Position numbers and translations under genes: made by a program. Below are positions 9,219 through 17,263 of a stretch of DNA of 41,864 nt, piece by piece (the first letter of the stretch is position 1; every line of letters begins with the position of its first letter). This stretch comes from an uncultured Eubacteriales bacterium (GTDB lineage Bacteria; Bacillota; Clostridia; Peptostreptococcales; Anaerovoracaceae): the NCBI GenBank assembly GCA_905206455.1, contig CAJLHL010000005.1, positions 1 through 41,864 of the forward strand. Direction: 5' to 3'. Under the pieces are notes generated by a model that saw only the letters and a program-made list of their open reading frames with translations, searched no databases and was not told the origin of the DNA.

Positions 9219-9234
9219 TCTTCTCTCTGCCCCG

Positions 9235-10017
9235 TTATTCGATTCCATAGAATCTTTTTGCCGTCTCACAGGTGGCGCGCGCCACTTCCTCCAGAGATAT
9301 GCCTTTTAACTCAGCGATTTTCATAGCTGTATATCTGACATAAGAAGGATCGTTTCTCCTTCCCCGGAAAGGCATCGGCGTCAGATAAGGCGCGTCGGTT
9401 TCAATGCACATGTGATCCAAAGGGATCGCCGCGATGATTTCCGGCGCTTTTTTTGCGTTTTTGTAAGTCACAGGCCCCGCGATGGAAAAATAGCATCCCA
9501 TGGTCAGATACTGTCGGGCCATCTCAGCGCTGCCGGAATAGCAGTGCATCAGTACTCTCGTATTTTCAAACGCTTTTTCTTCCTTCAGGATCCGCATCAC
9601 GTCTCCGTGAGCTTCTCTGTCGTGGATGGCGATGGGTTTGCCCAGTTTCACCGCTAACTGTATCTGACGGCGGAACCAGTATTGCTGCACATCATGGGGA
9701 ACGGTTTTCCAGTAATAATCGAGACCGATTTCCCCGATAGCGACGACTTTGTCTTTTTTCGCAAGTCCCTCCAAAAGAAAAAATGTGTCTTCGTCCAGCT
9801 TATCTGTCTTCTGCGGATAAAATCCCACCGCGGCATAAATCCACGGATATTTCTGCGCCAGCTTAACCGCATTGCTGGAAGTCTCCAGATCCACGCCCGG
9901 ATTGACCACATAAGAAATATCGCATTCCTTTGTCAGCCGATCCAGCAATCCATCTCTGTCTTCATCGAACTCGGGCACATCGAGATGTGCATGAGAATCA
10001 AATAATGTCAATTTCAT
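9235..10017 (-). CDS. tatD: TatD-family metal-dependent DNase
   Basis: Cytoplasmic TIM-barrel amidohydrolase-superfamily nuclease, implicated in 3'-5' DNA/RNA trimming and repair. Metal ligands can be placed: H9 and H11 in FDSHAHLD, the glutamate of AIGEIGLDYYW, the histidine in AIHDREAH, the histidine in VLMHCYSGS and the aspartate in CIETDAPYLTP. At 260 residues it has family-typical length. The ATG lies 2 bp after the metG stop, so the two are almost certainly translationally coupled; metG-tatD is a common pair in Bacillota. Its 3' end meets the SpoIIE-like gene with only 16 bp between. Confidence 0.95.
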   Translation of the reverse strand: MKLTLFDSHAHLDVPEFDEDRDGLLDRLTKECDISYVVNPGVDLETSSNAVKLAQKYPWIYAAVGFYPQKTDKLDEDTFFLLEGLAKKDKVVAIGEIGLDYYWKTVPHDVQQYWFRRQIQLAVKLGKPIAIHDREAHGDVMRILKEEKAFENTRVLMHCYSGSAEMARQYLTMGCYFSIAGPVTYKNAKKAPEIIAAIPLDHMCIETDAPYLTPMPFRGRRNDPSYVRYTAMKIAELKGISLEEVARATCETAKRFYGIE

Positions 10018-10019
10018 AT

Positions 10020-11984
10020 CTATTTCACCTGATTTCCGTCCGGCGCTTCTGTGGTTACGATTTCCAGGCGTTCCCCGCTGTCGGCAAAGAGAATCATCCC
10101 TCTGGACTCCTGTCCTCTCAGCCTGATGGACTTCAGATTTGCCACCACAATCACATGTTTTCCCGGCATCTCTTCCGGCTTGTAATATTTCGCCACGCCG
10201 GAGACGATCTGCCGTACTTCGTCGCCGATGCGCACCTGAAATACCAGAAGTTTATCCGCCTTCGGATGCTTTTCGCAGGCTACCACTTCTCCTACGCGCA
10301 GATCGATTTTCTCAAAATCCTCGATAGTGATCTCCGGTTTGATTTCCGGAGAACCCTTTTTCTCCGCCGGAACATTCGCGGCATCCTTTTCCGCTTTTGC
10401 CTTCGCCTCCGCCATAGAAGCCGCAGTCATGGCCTCCAGCTCTGCAATCTCCTTTTCGATATCGAGCCGCGGGAAAATAGGATCCCCTCTGCGTACTTTT
10501 TTGCCTTCCATCAGATCAAAATGTCCGGCATCCTGCCACCTGACCTCCTCTTCCGCAATTCCAAGCTGAATCCGGATTTTCTCGGAGGTATTGTGAAGAA
10601 ACGGATGAATCAGTACAGAGATCACGCGGATGGATTCCGCCAGATGATGCATCACGGTATCGAGACGAGACTTCGAAGTCTCGTCCTTCGCCAAAATCCA
10701 GGGAGCGGTCTCGTCGATATATTTATTGGTTCTCCGTATCAGTTTCCAGATCTCTTCGAGCGCCAGATTGAAGCTGAACTTGTCCATATACGCTTCCACT
10801 CTGCCCGCAGTACTTTTCGCCATTTCGATCAGTTCTCCGTCCGGATCCGCCGCCCCGCCGGGTGCGGGAACAATCCCCCCGTTATATTTCTCGATCATCG
10901 CCACCGTACGGCTCACCAGATTGCCCAGATCGTTGGCCAGATCGTAATTGAGGCGATTGAGCATCACTTCGTTGGTATAAAGACCGTCCTGCCCGAAAGC
11001 ATACTCTCTCAGCAGAAAATATTTCAGCGCGTCGATGCCGTATCGTTCGATGAGCTTTACCGGATCCACCACGTTGCCTCTGGACTTCGACATCTTTCCC
11101 CCCTCCAGGAGAATCCAGCCGTGGCCCATCACTTTCTTCGGGAGAGGCAGTTCCAGCGACATAAGCATCGCAGGCCAGATGACCGAGTGGAACCGCACGA
11201 TTTCTTTTCCTACCAGATGCACATCCGCCGGCCAGTACCGGCCGAAAAGTTCCGTATCCTCCGGGTAACCCAGAGCTGTGATATAGTTTGTAAGCGCGTC
11301 AAGCCATACATAGATGACGTGTTTCGGATCGATGGGCACAGAAATGCCCCAGTCAAACGTACTCCTGGAGATGCACAGGTCGTCCAGCCCCTGACGTACA
11401 AAGCTGAGCATCTCATTTCGTCTGGATTCCGGCTGAAGAAAATCCGGATGATTTTCCAGAAGATCGATCAGACGATCCTGATATTTGGAGAGGCGGAAGA
11501 AATACGCTTCCTCTTTCGCCTTTTCCACCGGCCTGCCGCAGTCCGGACATTTGCCGTCCGCCGCCTGAACCTCCGTCCAGAAAGATTCGCACGGAGTGCA
11601 GTAGAGCCCTTCATACTCGCTTTTATAAATATCTCCTTTTTCGTACATCCTGCGGAAGATATCCTGTACACGCTTCACATGTCTGTCCTGTGTGGTGCGG
11701 ATAAAATCATCATAGGAAATTTCCATCGTATCCCATAATTTTTCAATTCTTCCGACGACATCATCCACATACTGCTGCGGCGTCACACCGTTTTTCGCTG
11801 CCACTGTCTGGATTTTCTGACCGTGTTCGTCGGTGCCTGTCAGAAATCTGACATCGTATCCCGTAGCTCTCTTAAAACGAGCCATCGCATCCGCCATCAC
11901 CGTACAATAGGTATGTCCGATGTGAAGATCGGCGCTGGGATAATAGATCGGCGTCGTAATATAAAATGTCTTCTTATCCTGCAT
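10020..11984 (-). CDS. metG: Methionyl-tRNA synthetase with C-terminal tRNA-binding domain
   Basis: Class I synthetase that charges both initiator and elongator tRNA-Met. The HIGH signature lies at residues 21-24, the zinc knuckle is formed by CTPC and CPDC around residues 126-147, and KMSKS is at about 298 in LEGGKMSKSRGNV. After the helical anticodon-binding domain, the last ~105 residues form an EMAP-II-like OB fold (FEKIDLRVGEVVACEKHPKA then GMILFADSG), as in dimeric bacterial MetRS. 654 residues, a normal length for this type. An AAAGGAG ribosome site precedes the ATG, and a strong promoter lies at 12067-12095; tatD follows in the same transcript. Confidence 0.97.
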   Translation of the reverse strand: MQDKKTFYITTPIYYPSADLHIGHTYCTVMADAMARFKRATGYDVRFLTGTDEHGQKIQTVAAKNGVTPQQYVDDVVGRIEKLWDTMEISYDDFIRTTQDRHVKRVQDIFRRMYEKGDIYKSEYEGLYCTPCESFWTEVQAADGKCPDCGRPVEKAKEEAYFFRLSKYQDRLIDLLENHPDFLQPESRRNEMLSFVRQGLDDLCISRSTFDWGISVPIDPKHVIYVWLDALTNYITALGYPEDTELFGRYWPADVHLVGKEIVRFHSVIWPAMLMSLELPLPKKVMGHGWILLEGGKMSKSRGNVVDPVKLIERYGIDALKYFLLREYAFGQDGLYTNEVMLNRLNYDLANDLGNLVSRTVAMIEKYNGGIVPAPGGAADPDGELIEMAKSTAGRVEAYMDKFSFNLALEEIWKLIRRTNKYIDETAPWILAKDETSKSRLDTVMHHLAESIRVISVLIHPFLHNTSEKIRIQLGIAEEEVRWQDAGHFDLMEGKKVRRGDPIFPRLDIEKEIAELEAMTAASMAEAKAKAEKDAANVPAEKKGSPEIKPEITIEDFEKIDLRVGEVVACEKHPKADKLLVFQVRIGDEVRQIVSGVAKYYKPEEMPGKHVIVVANLKSIRLRGQESRGMILFADSGERLEIVTTEAPDGNQVK

Positions 11985-12066
11985 ATATCTAAACTCCTTT
12001 TTCTTATTTCTCCTGATTATCTTGTATGTAAAATCCCTCTACGGAGAACTCTGTTCTTAATAAAAA

Positions 12067-12095
12067 ATCATATCATATTTATAGCTGTTTATCAA
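12067..12095 (-). promoter_or_regulatory. SigA promoter of metG-tatD
   Basis: Minus-strand TTGATA (12095-12090), 17-bp spacer, TATGAT (12072-12067), a 5/6 plus 5/6 match. Transcription should start near 12060, leaving a leader of about 75 nt with a small GAAC/GTTC hairpin (AGAACAGAGTTCT) but no T-box features that I can recognise. Confidence 0.8.
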
Positions 12096-12128
12096 TTTTC
12101 TCATAGTAAATTACCCCTTTCCGAGGGA

Positions 12129-13028
12129 TCAGACCTTTTTATGTGAAAGTTTTTTCTCTACGTCAGTCAAAACAGCTTGCCGATGCTCCGCCGCGATATT
12201 CATCACCACTGCGCCGATGAGAAAAACCGCTCCCAGCAACGCGAAATTGCCCGGACGTTCTCCCAGCGCCAGAAATACCCAAAGAGGATTGAGAACTGCT
12301 TCCAGCACGCTGATAAGAGAAGCATTGACAGGAGGCGTGAGACTTACTCCTTTTGAAAACATATAATAAGCCATTCCGATCTGAATTGTACCCAAAAATA
12401 CCAGCGCTGCGGCAATCTGCGGCGTAAAATGGAGATCCTCAGTCACGACAAAAGGCAGGCCGATTACTATCGTCATGAGAAATCCCAGCATATTGGCGTC
12501 CGCATTACTCGCTCCCGGCATCTGATTCACCACAAACATAGCGGCAAAAAATATACCGGCCAGCACGCCGAAAATATTACCCAGCATCTTTCCCGGATCC
12601 AGCTGATCGCAGAAAAACAGAATCATGCCGAAAAAGGCCGCCGTCAGCAGGATCACATCCCGCCGCTTCGGCAGAGTCCTCTCTCTGACGCACTGCATCG
12701 CCAGCACAAACATAGGCGCCGTGTACTGCAGCACGATAGCATTGGCGGCTGTCGTCATTTTATTGGAACATGCGTAAAATGTAGTGCTGGCAAAAAAGCA
12801 AAACGCCCCCAGCAGTATAGTTTTGTTGATTTTTATACGAAAACTCCGCCGCATAGCCGCAAAAAAAAGAAATGCGAAAACAGTCCGGAAAAAATTGACG
12901 ACGATTCCGTTAAACGGGACAGCTTTCATTATGAGTCCGCCGGTAGACCATAAAAGGGCGGCGGCGAGAATATAAAGGTTACCTTTGCTGGTGCGGTTCA
13001 TTGCTCTAAAAACTCCATCCTGTTTCAT
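12129..13028 (-). CDS. EamA-family (DMT superfamily) transporter
   Basis: Ten predicted membrane helices arranged as two EamA repeats (about residues 15-145 and 160-285), the architecture of drug/metabolite exporters such as RhaT/YdcZ relatives. The substrate cannot be read from the sequence. The first repeat starts with NLYILAAALLWSTGGLIMK, the second carries the typical SLISVLEAVLNPLWVFLALGERP segment. A short charged tail ends at KKLSHKKV. 299 residues, normal length. The ATG at 13028 has GGGAG very close before it; a second ATG nine codons downstream (13001) with GGAG is also possible. It is flanked by its own long upstream gap and by the metG promoter, so it is probably monocistronic. 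Confidence 0.9.
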   Translation of the reverse strand: MKQDGVFRAMNRTSKGNLYILAAALLWSTGGLIMKAVPFNGIVVNFFRTVFAFLFFAAMRRSFRIKINKTILLGAFCFFASTTFYACSNKMTTAANAIVLQYTAPMFVLAMQCVRERTLPKRRDVILLTAAFFGMILFFCDQLDPGKMLGNIFGVLAGIFFAAMFVVNQMPGASNADANMLGFLMTIVIGLPFVVTEDLHFTPQIAAALVFLGTIQIGMAYYMFSKGVSLTPPVNASLISVLEAVLNPLWVFLALGERPGNFALLGAVFLIGAVVMNIAAEHRQAVLTDVEKKLSHKKV

Positions 13029-13408
13029 ATCTCCCGTCTCAAATCGGAAAAAAGCTCCAACAGATCCGCCCGATCAAAACACGGGAATAGTTCCTATCAG
13101 ACACAGGGAATAGCGGCATCATACTGCGAGAAGAAAAAAACGAAACTCTCTTTCTATTCCTCTCCGCAGAAAACGGCTGAATACGGATTTCCCCTGCCTT
13201 TCTCTGTTTTTTGCGGTACTTTCCGCAGAATAAATCAATGGTAACACCGCAAAAGTGAGATAGCAAGAAGAAATAACAGATCCGTCCAGCGAATGCCGGC
13301 AGTGATGTATAAGGCGCGGAACAAAAATCAAAATCGCAAAAAATTTGCACAGTTCCGGCGAAAACCGCCCGGACGGCTGCAGAAAGAAGAGAACATCAAA
13401 AAATAAGA
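13029..13408. other. Intergenic stretch upstream of the EamA transporter
   Basis: I see no convincing gene here. The region contains an inverted repeat with 9-bp perfect arms, TTTTGCGGT (13209-13217) and ACCGCAAAA (13246-13254), and on the minus strand a mediocre promoter-like TTGCTA-17-TACCAT overlapping it, which could drive the transporter gene from about 220 bp upstream. Short open frames across it have no good ribosome sites and no recognisable product. A long structured leader is possible but matches no riboswitch consensus that I know. Confidence 0.35.
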
Positions 13409-13434
13409 AAGCATCCGCTGGCCTTCGGATGCTT
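13398..13434 (-). terminator. Rho-independent terminator
   Basis: AAGCATCCG and CGGATGCTT (13409-13417 and 13426-13434) form a perfect 9-bp stem with an 8-base loop. On the minus strand it is followed by TCTTATTTTTT, a good U-tract. It can end transcription coming from luxR (280 bp upstream) and, more interestingly, from the orphan promoter at 13522-13550. Confidence 0.65.
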
Positions 13435-13515
13435 CCCCCGATAAATCATCGGTTGATATGTTAAGAGTGAGTAAATACCTAACTTTGGGATGCCAGAGAA
13501 TCGTTTTTCTTTCTC
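13409..13515 (-). ncRNA. Candidate small RNA between an orphan promoter and a terminator
   Basis: A good minus-strand promoter (13522-13550) and the terminator at 13398-13434 frame a transcript of about 110 nt that contains no plausible gene. Inside it CCGAT/ATCGG (13438-13442 and 13448-13452) form a second small hairpin immediately before the terminator stem. It does not match the SRP RNA, 6S, tmRNA or riboswitch signatures I know. It could instead be a leader attenuator for something further downstream, but the EamA gene is another 380 bp away. Existence as an RNA is inference. Confidence 0.4.
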
Positions 13516-13521
13516 CCTCTG

Positions 13522-13550
13522 ACAATATCCATTATATAGATTTCCGTCAA
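13522..13550 (-). promoter_or_regulatory. Orphan SigA promoter
   Basis: Minus-strand TTGACG (13550-13545), 17-bp spacer, TATTGT (13527-13522). It lies downstream of the luxR stop and points to a gene-free region that ends in a terminator about 115 bp on. Confidence 0.6.
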
Positions 13551-13685
13551 GAAAGATATGGTCCAAAAAGGATACTATTTCTTTATCCGATCTTTACCTC
13601 GCTTTCCCCACCCTTTTAAAATTTCTCATAACCATTGATATTACTTGTTTTTATCGTCTTCATCCGATCCCGGCACTATAAAAAT

Positions 13686-16166
13686 TTATTTGGACATCAT
13701 TTTTTTATATTTCGCGATAGCGTCTGCTTTTTTGTTTACGCCCAGTTTATCATAAGCGGAAGCGATATGTTTTTTCACCGTGGAATGGGATACAAAGAGA
13801 ATCTTTGAAATAGCCTCCGCGGTATGTCCCTCTGTGACCAGGTCCATCACTTCACACTCGCGCTTTGTCAGAAGAATTCTCCTTCCCCCGTTATTCCGGC
13901 AGATTTTTCTGGCCTCCACAAATTGCTTGGACAGAGGAATAATCCGCCTTGCAAACGGCGTGCCGATCGCCTCGAGGATCGGAATCAGCTCATAGGCGTG
14001 TTCTGCGAAAATGGTGACACAGTCGTCCGGCTCCGCTAACTTCAGAGACTCTTCCAGCAGCGGCTGCGCCTCCGCCAGACCGCTGGTATGATATTTGCAG
14101 ATACACTGAAAATTGAGACTTAATATAACGCCGATCAGATTGCGCTTTTCCGTATACAACTGGTACGTATACTGACACACAGTCTCCAGCTGCGTATAGT
14201 CTCCCCGTTCGCAGAGAACTTTCGCGACGATGATATATCCCACATCCCGCGCAGGCGCCATAAGCTTTGCCTCCGATACATTGCCGTCTCTGAGCCATCT
14301 CGGGATCTGATCATGCCGGCCCATGTAGCTGTAAACATATCCCACGATAAATTCGTAACAACTGAGCATGATCGGATTTCCCAGCACTTCCGCCTCCTGC
14401 ATAAGCTGAAGAAGAATTTCCTCCACTTCTTTGATATTTCCTTTGCTCAGGGCGATGCGCACCATCAGAAAGGACGCGGAAAAAACGATGTCGTGCTGTT
14501 CTCTGGCCCGCGCCTTGTACAGCGCTTTGTATACATACATTTCCGCCTGCTCGAAGTTAGCCACAAAGTATTCCCGTTCGGCCCTGGCCAGATATTCATA
14601 GCCCGCGCCGCAGCCGTTGGCGATATGGTTAAATATCTCAAAGTCTTCTTCTATCAGCTCCACCAGCCGGAGCATCTGTCCCGGCTTCTGATGATAAAGA
14701 AACAGCGTCAGCGGAACGCCAAAAGTTATAATCGTATCCGAATTGAAGATTTTCGAAGATCCGCCGTTAAAATACTCATTAGCGAGTTTATAACATTCGA
14801 ACATCTTCGAAAGATTGTTAAATGCCGATACGCTTTCTATCAGTGCGATCTCTCCCAGCACCTGATCCCGATCCGGCATATCTTTCATGCGCTTGTAATA
14901 GGAGGCAGCCTCCTGCAGCATTTTACTGCCTCTCTTGATATCGATGATTATGCTGAAAGAATAAATATACGTGAGATATCCGATCGGATTCGACAATTTC
15001 GTCTCCAGATCCATTTTCTTAAAAGCCCGGGCGATGACGAAGGGCGCCGTATTCATCAGCGCCGCGGCATGGCGGCCGGACATGATATCCAGTATCTTTT
15101 CATGGTCACCGCATTTGCTGAACGCCTCTATAGCCCCGATGCGGTTTCCCGTGGCCAGATGCCAGTCGCCCTGTCTTTCGTAGATTTCTTTATCGTCGAT
15201 ATCGGAAGCCGCAAATTCCTGACTGAGAAGGATTCGCAGCATCTCGTGAAAACTATAGCGTCCGGATTTTACATCGAATTTCACAAAACAGTTGCTCTCG
15301 TACATGGAAACGATGATATCCTTGACGCTTCGCTCCATGGTGACAAACTGCGCCTGCTCGATGGAAAAATCATTCAGCTTGGAGAGAATCAGCAAAAGGC
15401 GCTGTTCTTCTTCGCTGTATTGTTCGTAGACCGCACTCCTCATAAGTTTTGGACCGGTCTTCATATTTTTAAATTCACCGTAAGCCCGGAAATGAAGAAG
15501 CGCCAGATAGAGGGCCGACGTCCATCCCTCCGTCTTCTCGTAGAGTTCTTCGATCTGCAGCTCGTTCAGCTGCGCATCGTTGAGCGTAAAGAAATCCTCT
15601 GACTCTGTCTTGGTAAAGACAAACTTATCCTGCGTCATAACATAGGCTTTGCCGTTCTGCGTCAGTCCCTCCACATCCATCAGAGGATAACTCCGTCCGA
15701 TGATGACAAAGTGGAGCTGTTCGATTCCCGCAGAAGCTATGCGTTCCACGATATTGAAAAGCTGCCGGCTTTTGCACAGATGCATATCGTCCAGCACGAC
15801 GACAGTCTGAGATTCGATTACCGACCGGATTCCGGAGATCAGATGATCAAAATCCTGATCGGTATGAGGAATTCCGTATTCAAACATTTGTTTTCCCAGC
15901 TGCGCATCCGTGAGCTCCAGCGTACGGCAGAACTTCACCCAGGTCCAGATATCCTCGGCATCCTCATCGTCAAAGGTAAACCAGATATTCTCCACCTTTC
16001 TTCTCTTATTCAGAAAATCCCGGACCGCCGTCGTTTTTCCGAACCCCATGCTGGCGATCACGAAAAACAGCGGCGTGGAAAGCATCTTCTCCAGATCCTT
16101 TTTCACGTGAGCCCTGTGAAGAATCCTGGGTTTCGTAATTATTTTCCGATTTGTGTATTTTGCCAT
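13686..16166 (-). CDS. Large MalT-like LuxR-family transcriptional regulator
   Basis: Signal-responsive STAND-type ATPase regulator. Near the N-terminus are a Walker A (MGFGKTTA, about residues 40-47) and a Walker B (VVVLDDMHL, 122-130); the middle is an all-helical TPR-like region; the last ~60 residues are a LuxR/GerE helix-turn-helix (LLTKRECEVMDLVTEGHTAE, then ILFVSHSTVKKHIASAYDKL). 826 residues, typical for MalT relatives. The start at 16166 (MAKYTNRK) has GGAGG 7 bases upstream; the upstream open frame of 109 codons is out-of-frame wecB. The start codon overlaps the wecB end by 28 bp, so it should be co-transcribed and coupled with wall-precursor genes. The ligand is unknown. Confidence 0.93.
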   Translation of the reverse strand: MAKYTNRKIITKPRILHRAHVKKDLEKMLSTPLFFVIASMGFGKTTAVRDFLNKRRKVENIWFTFDDEDAEDIWTWVKFCRTLELTDAQLGKQMFEYGIPHTDQDFDHLISGIRSVIESQTVVVLDDMHLCKSRQLFNIVERIASAGIEQLHFVIIGRSYPLMDVEGLTQNGKAYVMTQDKFVFTKTESEDFFTLNDAQLNELQIEELYEKTEGWTSALYLALLHFRAYGEFKNMKTGPKLMRSAVYEQYSEEEQRLLLILSKLNDFSIEQAQFVTMERSVKDIIVSMYESNCFVKFDVKSGRYSFHEMLRILLSQEFAASDIDDKEIYERQGDWHLATGNRIGAIEAFSKCGDHEKILDIMSGRHAAALMNTAPFVIARAFKKMDLETKLSNPIGYLTYIYSFSIIIDIKRGSKMLQEAASYYKRMKDMPDRDQVLGEIALIESVSAFNNLSKMFECYKLANEYFNGGSSKIFNSDTIITFGVPLTLFLYHQKPGQMLRLVELIEEDFEIFNHIANGCGAGYEYLARAEREYFVANFEQAEMYVYKALYKARAREQHDIVFSASFLMVRIALSKGNIKEVEEILLQLMQEAEVLGNPIMLSCYEFIVGYVYSYMGRHDQIPRWLRDGNVSEAKLMAPARDVGYIIVAKVLCERGDYTQLETVCQYTYQLYTEKRNLIGVILSLNFQCICKYHTSGLAEAQPLLEESLKLAEPDDCVTIFAEHAYELIPILEAIGTPFARRIIPLSKQFVEARKICRNNGGRRILLTKRECEVMDLVTEGHTAEAISKILFVSHSTVKKHIASAYDKLGVNKKADAIAKYKKMMSK

Positions 16167-17263
16167 TTCAGCGCCTCCAGAATCTTGTCGCAGGCGGTCC
16201 CGTCTCCATATGGATTGGAAGCTTTTGACATAGCGTCGTAAGCCTTTCGATCGGTCAGCAGTTCTCTTGCGAGAGCCGCGATGGTCTCTCGCCGCACACC
16301 GGCCAGTTTTACCGTACCTGCGCTGACGGCCTCCGGCCGTTCTGTCTCTTTGCGCACTACCAGCACCGGTTTGCCCAGAGACGGAGCTTCTTCCTGCATC
16401 CCGCCGGAATCCGTTATGATAAAATAGGATTTCGCCATGAGATTGACGAAAGGCTGATAGCTCAGAGGTTCGATGAGGTGAATATTGGCGCATCCGCCGA
16501 AGACTTCCGAGGCTGCCGCCCGCACCTTCGGGTTCATATGCACGGGATAGACGACTTCTACGTCCTCGAAATCTTCCGCGATCTCACGGATAGCTTCAAA
16601 GATATTATGCATGTATTCGCCCAGATTCTCCCGCCGGTGACAGGTCACGGCGATGACCCTCTTGTTTTCAAAATCGATGTGTTTCAATGTCTCATCCTCA
16701 AATTCATAAGGACGGTCCGCCACTTCCAGCAGAGCATCGATTACCGTATTTCCGGTAATGATGATTTTCTCCGGATCGATCCCTTCCCGGATCAGATTGT
16801 CCGCATTCCGCTGAGTCGGAGCGAAATGAACAGAGGTCAGATGACCGGTGAGCACCCGGTTGACTTCTTCCGGGAAAGGAGAATACATATCGTAAGTTCT
16901 CAGTCCCGCCTCCACATGTCCTACCGGAATCCTATGATAAAATGCCGCCAGCGCCGCGGAAAATGTGGTGCTGGTATCCCCGTGAACGAGCACGATATCC
17001 GGCTTTTCTTTCTCCAGAATGGGATCCAGACCGGTCAGCACATTCGCCGTAATCATAGACAGAGTCTGATTGGGCTTCATGATGTTGAGATCGTAATCCG
17101 GAGTCAGCCCAAACAGATCCAGTACCTGATCCAGCATCTCCCGATGCTGTGCTGTCACGCACAGCACCGACCGGATCTGGGGATCCTCATTCAGCTTTTT
17201 CACCAGAGGCGCCATTTTAATCGCTTCCGGGCGTGTTCCGAAAATCGACATAACTTTTATCAT
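16139..17263 (-). CDS. wecB: UDP-N-acetylglucosamine 2-epimerase (non-hydrolysing)
   Basis: Interconverts UDP-GlcNAc and UDP-ManNAc, supplying ManNAc for teichoic-acid linkage units or other surface polymers (MnaA in Bacillus). The N-terminal FGTRPEAIKMAPL, the catalytic acids D96 (VHGDTSTT), E118 (HVEAGLRT) and E132 (PFPEEVNR), H209 in CHRRENLG, and the UDP-binding IITDSGGMQEEAPSLGKPVLV are all present. 374 residues, normal length. Its ATG directly abuts the stop codon of the upstream WecA/TagO gene with GGAGAG as ribosome site, and its 3' end overlaps luxR. Together the two enzymes provide the first steps of a wall glycopolymer. Confidence 0.96.
   Translation of the reverse strand: MIKVMSIFGTRPEAIKMAPLVKKLNEDPQIRSVLCVTAQHREMLDQVLDLFGLTPDYDLNIMKPNQTLSMITANVLTGLDPILEKEKPDIVLVHGDTSTTFSAALAAFYHRIPVGHVEAGLRTYDMYSPFPEEVNRVLTGHLTSVHFAPTQRNADNLIREGIDPEKIIITGNTVIDALLEVADRPYEFEDETLKHIDFENKRVIAVTCHRRENLGEYMHNIFEAIREIAEDFEDVEVVYPVHMNPKVRAAASEVFGGCANIHLIEPLSYQPFVNLMAKSYFIITDSGGMQEEAPSLGKPVLVVRKETERPEAVSAGTVKLAGVRRETIAALARELLTDRKAYDAMSKASNPYGDGTACDKILEALKWQNTQIGK

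Noticed and set aside
9930..11738. 602-codon plus-strand open frame across metG
   Set aside because: Antisense shadow of metG with unnatural composition (many His, Arg, Ile, Phe).
11985..12060. T-box or SAM riboswitch in the metG leader
   Set aside because: The leader is only about 75 nt, with no T-box sequence or terminator-antiterminator pair.
13328..13525. 65-codon minus-strand frame, thought at first to be a transposase remnant
   Set aside because: Starts at TTG without ribosome site, runs through the terminator stem, and no transposase motif can be seen; the small-RNA reading explains the promoter and terminator better.
14313..15602. 429-codon plus-strand open frame across luxR
   Set aside because: Antisense to the TPR-like region of the regulator, no ribosome site.
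16167..16493. 109-codon N-terminal extension of the LuxR regulator
   Set aside because: It is out-of-frame wecB sequence, Arg/Gln/Ser-rich; the ATG at 16166 has a proper GGAGG.
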